Of a stretch of DNA of 64,000 bases, positions 37,182 to 48,868 are shown piece by piece (position 1 is the stretch's first letter; every line of letters begins with the position of its first letter). The notes beneath the pieces were generated by a model. The model was not told the origin of the DNA, made no database searches, and saw nothing but the letters and a program-made list of their open reading frames with translations. Both the position numbers and the translations under genes were made by a program. This DNA comes from Streptococcus mitis NCTC 12261 (GTDB lineage Bacteria; Bacillota; Bacilli; Lactobacillales; Streptococcaceae): NCBI RefSeq assembly GCF_000148585.2, contig NZ_CP028414.1, forward strand, positions 921,501-985,500, read 5' to 3'.

Positions 37182-38885
37182 TTATGTATTAAACCAAACT
37201 GACAAATCGTCATCAGATACAAAATACTTCCAAGCAACTGTAAATCCATAGAGTTCTTTATATTTTTCAATCCATTCTACATAATATGGAAGTCCAACGG
37301 GAGTTTCAGAGACTTCCTGTTCTAGATAAGAATATGGATGAGCCACAATACCTAAATCAATATTATAGACTTGCCAATTATAACCCTCTTTATGCTCACC
37401 ACCTAAATTATCTATTAATCTTGAACTTCTTAAATCAATATCTGAGCAGATTGTCAACGATTTAAACTTTTCAAAATCTGGATTGAGAGGTTTTATGTAA
37501 TAAGAAGCTTCCACATAGTATTCTTCATCATTATTTGGATAATGTGCGCCAATGGAAATTTTTATGGGGGAACCATTAAGCTCTAACCAAAAGTTTCCGA
37601 TTGGCGTTTTTAGGATATCATAAGCTTGCTTTGAGTTTACTATATTTTTAGCTTCTGATAAATCGCAGATAACTCCTTCACTTAATAGACTATTTTGAGT
37701 TTCTAAAATTTTTTTGTTTATAGTAGATAGTTTTCGTTCTACTTTTTTTATTTTTTCAAGAGGAAATGGCGGTTTATTGGCTTGTCTCTTGAAAACTTCA
37801 GTAACTTGTGCTTCTTTTAAATGAGATTTGTTCCCAACAGGAACTTCTATCCAATCAAATTTCTCTATTGACTCATCAGGACAATAATACACATATTCTT
37901 TGTCATTCGGAAAGAATCGAACATTACAAAAATTCAATTCTTTACTTGGTTTCCATAACAACTCTGGTTCTAGGGGTCTTTTTTTAAAATAGTGTGTTTC
38001 ATCACTATCCCAAAAATCTTTATACATCCATAAATTACAATAGGGGCAAAAATATTCATCATAATCGTCCAAATAACATTGATTAGCACCACATGTCTTA
38101 CATATAGAATCTTCATCAATAAAACCCTCAAGTTTAACACCATTAACATACAGAGCGTAATCATCCTCTGGTTCATAAACAGTTGTCTCAACGGAATGTG
38201 GCTAACAACTCAACCAATCATCAAGTGGCAAAGAATTGATACTATAAATAGTAACTTCATCCCACCTCTCTTTTAGCGATTTACCATCATAAATCCTTGC
38301 TTCAAAAAGTTCATCAGCTGTTCGAAATCTTCTACCATCAGGTAAGTCACATAGACCCGCCCAATATGGCAAGAGCTCATTTTCTGAATAACCAATATAG
38401 CATATAAAATCCTGATTATCCTTCTCAAAAGAAAATGAAGTTTCATCAACATTCATACCCGCTCTAAACTCTTGAATAAGGTAGTCAATATGTAAAGAAG
38501 AAACTTTAGGGACAGAATTTTGATTTATTTCCTGAGGAATACCTAAAGATACAGATTCCATTTTAAATGAAAAATATCCATTGACGAGTTGAAACTGAAT
38601 ATCATCGTCGTCCATCAGTATTTCAGAGATCCACCACTTGGAAAGGCCATCCATATCTTCCATTAAGAAATCATGCACTCCCTTACACTTTAAATCCCAA
38701 ATAAGGGAAGGCGAATTGGTATTATTAGTTGTAGTAAAATCTTCCTCAATGGTTAACAAAATGGATTTTTCCTGACTATCATAAGAGAATGATCCAATTA
38801 AAAAATCGTGAAAGAAACCGTGTTTTTTCAAATAGTCCGAAATTTCGATAAATTGGGTTAAATACTGTTTACGTTGAGTCCACAT
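37182..38885 (-). pseudogene. 567-codon gene interrupted by an in-frame TAG
   Basis: Two open frames, 38202-38885 (227 codons) and 37182-38201, are in the same frame and separated only by one TAG at 38202-38204. The second frame has no ATG, GTG or TTG in its first 43 codons. Its first possible start, a TTG at 38072, falls inside a zinc ribbon (CKTC and NQC before it, CPYC after it). The parts are thus best read as one gene of unknown function with a nonsense mutation or read-through. The N-part carries HDF...ILLTIEEDF and ends IYSINSLPLDDWLSC; the C-part starts with the zinc ribbon. The ATG at 38885 has AGAGG upstream. Confidence 0.75.
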
Positions 38886-39076
38886 ACAAACCTCTCAATT
38901 TTTATTAACTATAGAATTTAGGTAATTGTAAATAAGGTGACTAAGGAATACAAGTCACAGACTTTTCAGACACACAAGAAAAAGTCTTAACTTCAAAGAT
39001 TTTCATAATCTCTTTCGTTACAACGTTTTGACGCTTTTACTAGCAAAGGTACATACTCACAAGGAACTTTGGTTGA

Positions 39077-39643
39077 CTATTGAATCTCTCCCATCTCTTC
39101 TTTAACATATCCTTCTACATCTTCAATCTCTACAAACATTGGGTCTAAGTGACACAAGAAATGCCAATCTTCGGCACCTTTTTTTCTGTAGAGAATCGCT
39201 TCGCCGTCTTCACTTCCGAAAAAGCTTCTGTCTACTTCATATCCACTGCCTTCTAGAAAGTCTTTTGCCTGGCGATAGTTCACTTCTCTCGCTTCGACAT
39301 AGGCTTTAACTTCATCGTTGTTAACAACATATGCATCGATTTTTGAATATCCTTCGATCACTCTATCGTTTTTGAGGGATAAATTTGAAATCTCTTTCCA
39401 AATAATGTCTACATTTTCCTCAGGACCGAACATAAATTTAGATAAAGGAACAATATTCCCGTTAAAAATAATTTCCATATAATCCGGTATGTTTTTAGGA
39501 TTAAAATACTCCACTTCAAAACCATCTTCTGTTTCCAGAGTGTATCCCGGGATTTGAGCTACAAAGGCTTTCCCATCTTCTATGGAATCAAACGCAACTA
39601 AATCTTTAGAATAATCATTTTGGTACAATTCCAATATAACCAT
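39077..39643 (-). CDS. Hypothetical protein, 188 aa
   Basis: An acidic soluble protein starting MVILELYQNDYSKDLVAF. The ATG at 39643 has GGAGAG upstream and is preferred to the frame opening at 39688. Two sub-regions resemble small alpha/beta sandwich domains (GYTLETEDGFEVEYF; AILYRKKGAEDWHFLCH), with no named family. It ends in TAG, and the frame stays open for another 27 codons. Accessory neighbourhood; function unknown. Confidence 0.65.
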   Translation of the reverse strand: MVILELYQNDYSKDLVAFDSIEDGKAFVAQIPGYTLETEDGFEVEYFNPKNIPDYMEIIFNGNIVPLSKFMFGPEENVDIIWKEISNLSLKNDRVIEGYSKIDAYVVNNDEVKAYVEAREVNYRQAKDFLEGSGYEVDRSFFGSEDGEAILYRKKGAEDWHFLCHLDPMFVEIEDVEGYVKEEMGEIQ

Positions 39644-39817
39644 CGATAATCTCTCCATTTTCATTATCAGTCTAATGTAAATAAGCACGTCACCTGACCA
39701 ATTCAGGCTCTCTGTATCATCTCATCATATTTCCTACTTACTTTAAAGAGTCCTATACCCAGAACACACCTTATCGACCTTTGGTCCTACCTCGTCGCAT
39801 TGGCTGAACATCTACTT

Positions 39818-41254
<1,437 letters not shown>

Positions 41255-41263
41255 TGAAATTTC

Positions 41264-42238
41264 TTAAGAACCAAAACTCTTGAAGAAGTTGACAATGGCT
41301 TGCCAGAGGGAGCTTAAGAAGTTACCACCGTCCTCTAGCGCCTTATCAGCATCAAAGTTAAGGTTGATATTTTTAAAACTGTCGCCAGCTTGTGAAACAA
41401 TACTTTGTTTCAGGTCATTCAAGGTTTTAGTGAAGTCTGTATTGCTGAGGATATCACTCTTTGAGAGATTCAAAGCAAAATTGATGATGATATTGATCTG
41501 GTTTCCTGTTATAACCTGATCAAGTTTGTAATTTTTCAAGGTATCTTCAACAATTTTACGAACATCTTCCTCTGTCAGATTTCCCTTGCTTTCTTTAGCT
41601 TTGGCGAGTCCTGACTTGATATCGGCTAGGGCAACGTTTAATTTATTAGCATCATAGCCAGTTTTGTCCTTGTTTTCAGCATTGATATCTGACAAAGCCT
41701 TCAACTCTTCTTGAGCCAAATCTTTATTGGCTTGCGGTACCTTGGCTCCATTAGCCTCTAGCGAATAATAAATCCCTGCTAAAGCACTTTCTCCTGTAAC
41801 TGGAATGGGGGCTGCTACAGTGATTTTGGCGTGTTCCACACCCAAAGTTACGGCTGCATTTCGGTACATATCCTGAGTTACCTTAGTGATGTTTTCAGGT
41901 GTTTCAATCTTGACCTCAAGTGGCGATTTGTCCCCTAGCTTTTGAATCTTGGCTGATGAATACAATTGTAAGCTAGGGTCATTGGCCACATTCATAATCT
42001 TAGAATAGACATCAGGTGTCATGGTCTTGAGTTCTTTGGTGTCTGTTGAGGCATTGTAGCCTAGTTTTTTAAGGGTTTGATTTTTTTGGTCTTCAGACAA
42101 TGATGAACCTAGGACATATTCAGGTTGGACGTAGGTTTCATCGATAACTTTTTGAACATCTGTTGCTGCATGGACACTATTCATAGCTGTTACTGCCCAC
42201 AAGACCGCAACACTGGACAGAAAGAGTTTCTTTCTCAT
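41264..42238 (-). CDS. DUF1002 secreted protein
   Basis: A 324-residue exported protein. Residues 1-25 are a Sec signal peptide ending in VHAA. The DUF1002 domain follows, with GVEHAKITVAAPIPVTGESALAGIY as its core and a helical C-terminus ending in NFFKSFGS. AAGGAGG precedes the ATG. The family's function is unknown; it sits beside the peptidoglycan hydrolase gene pmp23, as in pneumococcus. Confidence 0.88.
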   Translation of the reverse strand: MRKKLFLSSVAVLWAVTAMNSVHAATDVQKVIDETYVQPEYVLGSSLSEDQKNQTLKKLGYNASTDTKELKTMTPDVYSKIMNVANDPSLQLYSSAKIQKLGDKSPLEVKIETPENITKVTQDMYRNAAVTLGVEHAKITVAAPIPVTGESALAGIYYSLEANGAKVPQANKDLAQEELKALSDINAENKDKTGYDANKLNVALADIKSGLAKAKESKGNLTEEDVRKIVEDTLKNYKLDQVITGNQINIIINFALNLSKSDILSNTDFTKTLNDLKQSIVSQAGDSFKNINLNFDADKALEDGGNFLSSLWQAIVNFFKSFGS

Positions 42239-42295
42239 AGGGAATTTCCTCCTTTACCTTTCTAGAGTAATATATCTATCTTAAAGAAAACTTAT

Positions 42296-42323
42296 AACAA
42301 AAACATCTGGACTAACCAGATGT
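42296..42323 (-). terminator. Intrinsic terminator overlapping the pmp23 stop codon
   Basis: On the minus strand ACATCTGG-TTAGT-CCAGATGT is followed by TTTTTGTT. The TAG stop of pmp23 lies in the hairpin's loop. Confidence 0.75.
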
Positions 42324-42926
42324 CGAAAAGAGAGTGAAACATTTGATAATGTAAAGGTTAAGTTGCACCTGTCTAGAATAATAATAGTTTCCTCCATTTA
42401 CATAGAGTTCGGCACCGTGAAAAACGGAAATGGGGTGAATATAACTATAAGTCTTTCCAGTGGTATTACCAAGCAAGGGAGCAACAGTATCACGAGAGTA
42501 CTGTTTGGCCAGAGCTAAGGTGTTTTCCTTGCCATTTTGGGCGATAAAATCTATATAGGCAGGTCCAAAATTGTAGGCTTGAACAGCCGTCCAGACATCT
42601 ACCCCCTTCTTCTGGGCCAGATAGAGATTGTCTGTCAGAGTTTGAACGCCTTGCCGAATGCTAGAGGCATTATCATTGATGGTATTGGTAGCGCCACTAG
42701 CAGACTCACTAGACTGCATAACATCGCCTTCTTTTCCTTTTGTTTCGGTATAAATCATAGCGAGCACAAGCTCTTCGTTTGCTGGGGTGTCTCTTTCACT
42801 CAAGATTTCTCGCACCATGGGTTGATAGGTCATGACTTGCTTGACATCTTGGTGAACGCGGTAAGCTTTATATCCAGCAAAAAGGAAGACTGCTAGTACA
42901 AGCACTCTTCGAATTCGTTTAAACAT
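42312..42926 (-). CDS. pmp23: Pmp23-like peptidoglycan hydrolase (lysozyme-like)
   Basis: A 204-residue membrane-anchored protein: an N-terminal helix (about 8-22) and a lysozyme/transglycosylase-like domain. Motifs include [21 protein letters not shown] with the probable catalytic Glu near residue 62, and [13 protein letters not shown]. It matches pneumococcal Pmp23, a cell-wall hydrolase affecting division and wall architecture. The start overlaps the stop of the upstream gene by one base. Confidence 0.88.
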   Translation of the reverse strand: MFKRIRRVLVLAVFLFAGYKAYRVHQDVKQVMTYQPMVREILSERDTPANEELVLAMIYTETKGKEGDVMQSSESASGATNTINDNASSIRQGVQTLTDNLYLAQKKGVDVWTAVQAYNFGPAYIDFIAQNGKENTLALAKQYSRDTVAPLLGNTTGKTYSYIHPISVFHGAELYVNGGNYYYSRQVQLNLYIIKCFTLFSTSG

Positions 42927-43901
42927 TATTTACTTTGGATATCCTCGATATTTTTGATTAAGATAGAGTAGGTTCCATTGTCGTTTTGGATAAACTCAAC
43001 AGACTCGGCGTCTTGATAGACGTTATTGGGAACGATAAGCTCAATTCCATTTGACAAGGAAAGTTTTTGGTTTTCAAATTTTTTAAGCTGACGACTGGCA
43101 TCAATTTCATCAAATTGAACAGGCTCTGGTACGGCTTCCTTGACTTGATCAATAAAGCTCAAACGAGCCGTCAGATTATTGTCAAAAAGGTCGTTGGCCA
43201 ATTTCTCTGGCGACAGTTCATTGCTTTCTTCTAAGTTGTTGAAAATCGCTGATTTTACTTTAGATTGAAATTGAAAATCATCTGTATTAAAAGATTCGGC
43301 AATTCTCTGGGCTGTCTTTTCCAGTTCTTTGATAGATTTCTTAGGAGAAATCTTAGGAGCGACAGCAAGAAGATTGTCTGAAAAGTAGTTCAAAAAAGTT
43401 CCATTGTACTTAATTCGTTTCTCGATCAGGTGGTACTTGCGACTCTGAAGATTAACCACCAAGGCTTCGTCGGCACTCGTTCCAAATCCAGGCAAGTTAT
43501 TCTGAGTTAGCTTGATTGGATTATCAACTTCTCCACCAAGGTGGGTCAAGGTCTCCCTCAGGGCAATTCTCAAGAAAGCGAAATGTTCTACACCTTCTTT
43601 AGAAAATTGCACAAAAATCAAGTCATTGGTCTTGAGATTTTCGGAAATGCTGAACTCCTCTTTCCAGAGATTAGCCAGCGTTACTGATGTCTCCAACAAA
43701 TCGTCTGTAATATGATTGAAGAAGGGATTTTCTTCCTCGAAAATCCCAGACTTGGCTTCATCTGAATACACACGTTCAATTTTTTTACGCAAGTATTCTT
43801 CGATTTTTGGAGTAATATTGAGAAACTTATCCGCTAGGAACAGGTCGGTGTCATCCGGACTGAACTGATGAAAGAATAGCTTTCTTAATATAAATGTCCA
43901 T
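42926..43901 (-). pseudogene. Nucleoid-associated protein (NdpA/YejK family), frameshifted near the start
   Basis: From the ATG at 43901 the frame reads MDIYIKKAI, then shifts; the following frame reads HQFSPDDTDLFLADKFLNITPKIEEYL and continues to 42926. The whole span is 976 bases, one more than a multiple of three. The extra base is near 43872, where a GAAAG run replaces the expected sequence. The rest is an intact nucleoid-associated protein of the NdpA family. An internal ATG-less frame of 288 codons remains, so a product would lack the N-terminus. Confidence 0.8.
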
Positions 43902-43908
43902 AAAAGTT

Positions 43909-44018
43909 TTAGTCCTCGTATAATGGGAAGGCATCTGTTAATTCTTTAACCGCACTTCTTTTTTCTTTTTAGACAGCTTCATTTTCTGCATTCTTAAAGG
44001 TTTATAAAATAAGTTCTT
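43909..44018 (-). pseudogene. Displaced, eroded 3' end of glyA
   Basis: Downstream of the truncated glyA stop, the DNA still encodes the ancestral tail: AGTCGCAAAG, AAGAATGCAGAAAATGAAGC and the final AVKELTDAFPLYED with TAA at 43909-43911. In between are several substitutions and length changes, including new stop codons. The normal tail therefore decayed after a frameshift, or this stretch is poorly sequenced. Confidence 0.75.
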
Positions 44019-45164
44019 TCACTTTGCGACTTTCTTGGTGAGGGAGCTCCGAGCAGTAATGGCTGCTGCTCCGATACGAATACCACTTGTCTTGAATGGT
44101 GACAAGCTTTCGTAAGGGATTGAGTTTTTATTTAGGGTAATATTGACTTCATCCAGCAAGTTTTGAGCAACTTTGCCGTTTTCTACAACTTTAGTCACAT
44201 CCACTAGGAAGAGGTGGTTTTCAGTTCCTCCAGAAATGATACGAAAATCAGGGTCTTGCAAGAAGACATCTGCCATAGTCTTGCTGTTCTTGATAACATT
44301 GGCAGCATATTCCTTGAAGGCTGGATCCAAAACTTCTTTGAAAGAAACAGCCTTAGCTGCCACAACATGCTCCAAAGGACCACCCTGAATACCTGGGAAA
44401 ATAGCTGAATTAATTTTCTTAGCTAAGTCTTCATCATTGGTCAAAATCAAACCACCACGTGGGCCACGAAGAGTTTTGTGGGTCGTTGTTGTAGTGATAT
44501 GAGCGTATGGCACTGGGCTTGGGTGAAAACCAGCTGCAACCAAACCAGCGATATGGGCCATATCCACCATAAGCTTAGCCCCAACAGCATCTGCGATTTC
44601 ACGGAATTTTGAGAAGTCGATAATTTGAGAATAGGCTGAAGCACCTGCTACGATCAATTTTGGTTTTACTTCTTGGGCTTGTTTCAAGATAGCATCAAAA
44701 TCCAAGAGTTCCGTTTCAGGATCAACACTATAAGAAACAAAGTTGTAGGTTTGACCTGAGAAGCTAACAGGAGCCCCATGAGTCAAGTGACCACCTGCAG
44801 CCAAATCCATTCCCATAACCGTATCGCCAGGCTCAATCAAGGCCATGTAAGCTGCACAGTTAGCTTGGCTTCCTGAGTGTGGTTGGACATTGGCAAATTT
44901 TGCACCGAAAATTTCTTTTGCGCGTTCAATGGCTAGAGATTCCACCACGTCTACTACATCTGTTCCACCATAATAACGGCGTCCTGGGTAACCTTCAGCG
45001 TATTTATTCGTCAAGATAGACCCTTGAGCTGCCATAACTGCCTTGGAAACTACGTTTTCCGAAGCAATCAACTCAATGTTGTTTTGTTGGCGTTCCTCTT
45101 CTTTGGCAATAGCATTCCAGAGATCAGCATCATATGCTTTAAAATCGTCTTTGTCAAAAATCAT
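44019..45164 (-). CDS. glyA: Serine hydroxymethyltransferase, C-terminally frameshifted
   Basis: Serine hydroxymethyltransferase, linking serine/glycine with one-carbon folate metabolism. The PLP lysine is in [14 protein letters not shown] (near residue 226); [13 protein letters not shown] and the substrate-binding Arg in SGIRIG are intact. The frame ends at 381 residues with [11 protein letters not shown], whereas the family is about 418 and reads ARGFGEEE at this point. Roughly 37 C-terminal residues are lost through a frameshift. Whether the truncated enzyme folds is unknown. Confidence 0.9.
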   Translation of the reverse strand: MIFDKDDFKAYDADLWNAIAKEEERQQNNIELIASENVVSKAVMAAQGSILTNKYAEGYPGRRYYGGTDVVDVVESLAIERAKEIFGAKFANVQPHSGSQANCAAYMALIEPGDTVMGMDLAAGGHLTHGAPVSFSGQTYNFVSYSVDPETELLDFDAILKQAQEVKPKLIVAGASAYSQIIDFSKFREIADAVGAKLMVDMAHIAGLVAAGFHPSPVPYAHITTTTTHKTLRGPRGGLILTNDEDLAKKINSAIFPGIQGGPLEHVVAAKAVSFKEVLDPAFKEYAANVIKNSKTMADVFLQDPDFRIISGGTENHLFLVDVTKVVENGKVAQNLLDEVNITLNKNSIPYESLSPFKTSGIRIGAAAITARSSLTKKVAK

Positions 45165-45223
45165 AGGTCTTCTCCTTTATAGTGTGACTGGTCCTTTAGT
45201 TTGTTTTGCAACAAGAAAATAAA

Positions 45224-45655
45224 CTAAAAGATGCGAATAAATCGTTTCTGCACTTTATCACAAGTATAACCAACTTTTTCATAAAATGCATGAGCACCCA
45301 GACGATGATCGGCAGAGTTTAAGCGGATAAACCCATAACCACGTCTTTTTGCTTCTTGATCCAACCCTTGTAATAAGCTTTTACCAATACCTTGCCCTTG
45401 TGCTTGAGGTGAAACTGCTAAAGCTAAAATATTAAATCCTGCTTTAGAATAAAGTGATTCATAGACCTCAGCGTGGACATATCCAAGCAAGGCATGAGTA
45501 GATTCATCCTCATAAGCAAGTAAGAAATGATGGGAATCCTGAGATAGTCTAGCTAATTGACTAGCCGTTTCCTCTGGACTAAAAGAATAGCCCAAAGCAT
45601 CTTGGTTGATCTCACATATTGCTTTCACATCAGTTTCTCTTAAGTCTCTTAACAT
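45224..45655 (-). CDS. GNAT-family acetyltransferase (RimI-like)
   Basis: A 143-residue GNAT acetyltransferase with the acetyl-CoA loop QAQGQGIGKSLLQGL and the C-terminal HAFYEKVGY motif typical of RimI-type N-acetyltransferases. I start at the ATG at 45655, which has GAGGAGG and lies one base after the ywlC stop, not at the frame opening at 45694. It is co-transcribed with ywlC. Confidence 0.85.
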   Translation of the reverse strand: MLRDLRETDVKAICEINQDALGYSFSPEETASQLARLSQDSHHFLLAYEDESTHALLGYVHAEVYESLYSKAGFNILALAVSPQAQGQGIGKSLLQGLDQEAKRRGYGFIRLNSADHRLGAHAFYEKVGYTCDKVQKRFIRIF

Positions 45656-45656
45656 C

Positions 45657-46259
45657 TCATTCCTCCTCAAAAGAAATCTCTGGCAACCGAGCAAGAATAT
45701 CTTCTCGCTTAATGGCCCCTTGGCGTAAGATTTTCACCTTGTCTCCAGACAAATCCAAAATAGTTGAATCCTGTCCAGTTAGAAAAGGATCGTCTTCCAA
45801 ACCCAAAACCTCTTGGTCAAAATCCTCTAGAATTTGATTAAAAGTCACTCCACTTGCCTGACCTGAGATATTAGCTGACGGTCCAATCAGAGGTCCTGTC
45901 TCTCGAATCAAATCAAGGGTAATGGGATGACTAGGCATCCGAAATCCAACAGTTGCAAGACCAGAATTGACCCAATAGGGAACTCGGTCATTAGCTTCGA
46001 GAATAATGGTTAAGGGACCTGGTAAAAAGGTCTCTACAAGTTTTTGTAGATAAGTTGGCTGATTCTTAGAAAAGTGCAAGATGTCCTCTAGAGAGGCGAT
46101 ATTGAGGTTAAGCGCCTTATCTCTTGGACGACGTTTGAGTTGGTAAACATGGTCAACTGCTTTTTCGTCTAGAGCCTTGGCAAAGAGACCGTAAACTGTC
46201 TCAGTAGGTAGAACGACCGCTCCACCATTTTCCAACTCTTGTCTAATCCTGTCCATCAT
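45657..46259 (-). CDS. ywlC: L-threonylcarbamoyladenylate synthase (Sua5/YwlC)
   Basis: A 200-residue Sua5/YrdC-domain protein that makes threonylcarbamoyl-AMP for the t6A modification of tRNA. PTETVYGL near residue 19, KRRPRDKAL and PSANISGQASG are the family motifs. The frame begins TTG ATG ATG; I take the first ATG (46259), which overlaps the end of prmC. The second ATG is equally possible. Confidence 0.9.
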   Translation of the reverse strand: MMDRIRQELENGGAVVLPTETVYGLFAKALDEKAVDHVYQLKRRPRDKALNLNIASLEDILHFSKNQPTYLQKLVETFLPGPLTIILEANDRVPYWVNSGLATVGFRMPSHPITLDLIRETGPLIGPSANISGQASGVTFNQILEDFDQEVLGLEDDPFLTGQDSTILDLSGDKVKILRQGAIKREDILARLPEISFEEE

Positions 46260-47079
46260 CAATTACAACCATCCTATCTTGACCAAACTGGTCCTTAAGT
46301 GTTCGTAATCGTTTTTCAGGAAGATGTTTCCTAAAAAGTTCAGGAACACTTTGACCTTGCTTGTATCCAATTTCAAGGTAAATCTTACCACCATCTTTGA
46401 GATAGTCTGTTGCATCTTCCGCAATTCTACGGTAAATAGCTAGGCCATCCTCGTCTGCAAAAAGAGCTAGATGAGGTTCCGAATGCAAGACATTCAAGCC
46501 AACCTCTGACTCATCTTCACGAGAGATATAGGGTGGATTGGATACAATTATATCATATTTTTCAGAAATTTCTGCAAAACAATCAGATTTTTTGAAAAAT
46601 ATATTAAGTTTTTGATTTTTAGCATTCTCGGACGCAAGGTTAAGAGCCTCTTGGGAAATATCTGCTGCCGTCACCGACCAAGCTGATCTGTTTTTTGCTA
46701 ATGCAAGGGCAATGGCTCCACTACCTGTTCCGATATCCAGAACTGAAAAATTCGTCTCAGGATTTTCAGCCAGGATAAGCTCCACCAACTCCTCTGTTTC
46801 TGGACGAGGGATCAATACTCGCTCATCAACTTTTAACTGCATTCCATAAAAATCTGCCTGTCCAATGATGTACTGTGCCGGTTTATGAGTTGCTAACTGT
46901 TGGAAAATTTCTTTTACAAATACTTCTTCCTCTTCAGTCACTTCCTGCTGGAGGGCAAAAACAAAGTCCGTAAAAGATAGATTTTTCAGGCTACGATAGA
47001 CAAAAGAGAGGCTTTCTGCTTCCTCTCCTTGTCTTATCAATTCTTCTTCAAAATCTGAAAATAATTGAGCTAATTTCAT
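46243..47079 (-). CDS. prmC: Release factor glutamine methyltransferase
   Basis: A 278-residue SAM-dependent methyltransferase that methylates the GGQ glutamine of release factors. DIGTGSGAIALAL is the SAM-binding loop and SNPPYIS is the NPPY catalytic motif. Its gene overlaps prfA by one base (TAATG), matching its substrate relationship with the release factor. Confidence 0.95.
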   Translation of the reverse strand: MKLAQLFSDFEEELIRQGEEAESLSFVYRSLKNLSFTDFVFALQQEVTEEEEVFVKEIFQQLATHKPAQYIIGQADFYGMQLKVDERVLIPRPETEELVELILAENPETNFSVLDIGTGSGAIALALAKNRSAWSVTAADISQEALNLASENAKNQKLNIFFKKSDCFAEISEKYDIIVSNPPYISREDESEVGLNVLHSEPHLALFADEDGLAIYRRIAEDATDYLKDGGKIYLEIGYKQGQSVPELFRKHLPEKRLRTLKDQFGQDRMVVIDDGQD

Positions 47080-48158
47080 TATTTGTTTAATTCTTCTAAT
47101 TTTTGCGTTTGGTCATAAAGAACCAAGGCATCCACAACTTCATCCAATTTACCAGACAAAATGGTATCTAGTTTTTGGAGGGTCAAGCCGATACGGTGAT
47201 CTGTGACACGATTTTGTGGGAAATTGTAAGTACGAATCCGTTCTGAACGGTCACCAGTACCGATAGTAGACTTACGCTCAGCGTCTTGTTCATCCTGAGC
47301 AATTTGTGCAAAGTGGTCAGCAACACGCGCACGGATGATTTTCATGGCCTTCTCACGGTTCTTCTGCTGGGTACGTTCTTCCTGCATCTCAACCTTGATA
47401 TTGGTTGGCAAGTGAACGATACGAACTGCTGTCGCAACCTTATTGACGTTCTGTCCCCCAGCACCAGAGGCGTGATAGATGTCGACACGAAGGTCTTTTG
47501 GATCAATATCGTATTCTACTTCTTCGACTTCAGGCATGACAAGAACTGTTGCTGTCGAAGTATGAACACGGCCTTGGCTTTCTGTCACAGGAACACGTTG
47601 CACACGATGAGCACCAGATTCGTACTTGAGTTTAGAGTAAACAGATTGCCCCGAAACCATGGCAACCACTTCTTTGAAACCACCGACACCATTCATAGAA
47701 GCCTCCATGACTTCAAAGCGCCAGCCTTGAGCTTCAGCATACTTTTGGTACATGGTTAGCAAATCTCCAGCGAAAAGTGCTGCTTCGTCTCCACCAGCGG
47801 CGCCACGGATTTCAAGAATGATGTTCTTGTCATCGTTTGGATCCTTTGGAAGGAGCAAAATTTTGAGTTTTTCTTCGTATTCTTCTTTTTCAGCCTTGGC
47901 ATCTTTGAGCTCTTGCTTGGCCATTTCTTCCAAGTCCGCATCCCCGCCAGATTCTTTAATCATCTCTTCTGCATCAACGATGTTTTGAAGGACTTGTTTG
48001 TACTCACGGTAGGCAGTTACCGTATCACGAGTAGAAGCCTCTTCTTTTGAAAGCTCCATGAAACGCTTGGTGTCCGAAACCACATCTGGGTCACTGAGCA
48101 ACTCTCCTAATTCTTCATAACGGTCTTCTACAGCTTGTAGTTGATCATAGATGTTCAT
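47079..48158 (-). CDS. prfA: Peptide chain release factor 1
   Basis: A 359-residue class-I release factor that recognises UAA and UAG. The GGQ motif appears in [10 protein letters not shown] near residue 233, and the tripeptide anticodon-type region lies in the middle domain. Normal length. The start overlaps the tdk stop by four bases. Because RF1 is present and intact, UAG should terminate efficiently in this organism, which bears on the TAG-interrupted genes. Confidence 0.97.
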   Translation of the reverse strand: MNIYDQLQAVEDRYEELGELLSDPDVVSDTKRFMELSKEEASTRDTVTAYREYKQVLQNIVDAEEMIKESGGDADLEEMAKQELKDAKAEKEEYEEKLKILLLPKDPNDDKNIILEIRGAAGGDEAALFAGDLLTMYQKYAEAQGWRFEVMEASMNGVGGFKEVVAMVSGQSVYSKLKYESGAHRVQRVPVTESQGRVHTSTATVLVMPEVEEVEYDIDPKDLRVDIYHASGAGGQNVNKVATAVRIVHLPTNIKVEMQEERTQQKNREKAMKIIRARVADHFAQIAQDEQDAERKSTIGTGDRSERIRTYNFPQNRVTDHRIGLTLQKLDTILSGKLDEVVDALVLYDQTQKLEELNK

Positions 48159-48745
48159 TTTTCTTCATTCTCCTTATTGATTTCAGGGGCAAAATAATGT
48201 TTACGGCAAACTGAGATATAGGTTTCATTTCCACCGATCTGAATTTGTTCGCCATCATAGACTGGCACACCATCTTGAGTTCGCAACACCATAGTCGCCT
48301 TTTTCTTACAGTACTGACAGATGGTCTTGATTTCTTCAATCTTGTCTGCTAAGAGCAAGAGGTATTTTGAACCTTCGAACAACTCATTGCGAAAGTCATT
48401 CTTCAAACCAAAAGCCATGACGGGTATATCTAACTCATCAACAACACGAGCTAGGTCATAAACATGATGACGCTTGAGAAACTGGGCTTCATCAACCAAC
48501 ACACAGTAAGGTTTTTCTGGTAAATCTCGGATATAACCGAAGATATCAGTTGTTTCCTCAATCGCAATGGCAGGGCGTTTCATACCGATTCGACTCGACA
48601 CATAGCCAACACCGTCACGCGTATCAAGAGCTGAGGTCATAATCACAACACCTTTTCCTTGCTCCTCATAGTTATAGGCTACTTTAAGAATCTCGATTGT
48701 CTTACCAGAGTTCATGGTCCCATAACGATAGTACAACTGTGCCAT
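48155..48745 (-). CDS. tdk: Thymidine kinase
   Basis: A 196-residue type-II thymidine kinase of the pyrimidine salvage pathway. The P-loop GTMNSGKT is at residues 9-16, LVDEAQFL carries the Walker B Asp, and a zinc site is formed by CQYCKK and a later Cys. First gene of the tdk-prfA-prmC-ywlC-acetyltransferase operon. Confidence 0.96.
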   Translation of the reverse strand: MAQLYYRYGTMNSGKTIEILKVAYNYEEQGKGVVIMTSALDTRDGVGYVSSRIGMKRPAIAIEETTDIFGYIRDLPEKPYCVLVDEAQFLKRHHVYDLARVVDELDIPVMAFGLKNDFRNELFEGSKYLLLLADKIEEIKTICQYCKKKATMVLRTQDGVPVYDGEQIQIGGNETYISVCRKHYFAPEINKENEEK

Positions 48746-48826
48746 GTTTCTTGCTTCACGTCCATTTCTAAATTTTTGCTACATTCTAGTATATCATAAT
48801 TTTCTTAAGCTTTAAACGGCAAAATG

Positions 48827-48835
48827 TGGTAAAAT
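48827..48835 (+). promoter_or_regulatory. Extended -10 promoter of the tautomerase gene
   Basis: TGGTAAAAT, 34 bases before the start codon. Confidence 0.5.
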
Positions 48836-48868
48836 AGAAGAAATCAAAAACTAGTGGAGGAAGCCATT

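Noticed and set aside
37182..38072. Independent 296-residue gene starting at TTG 38072
   Set aside because: No Shine-Dalgarno, the start would cut a zinc ribbon in half, and the frame continues upstream to the preceding ORF's TAG.
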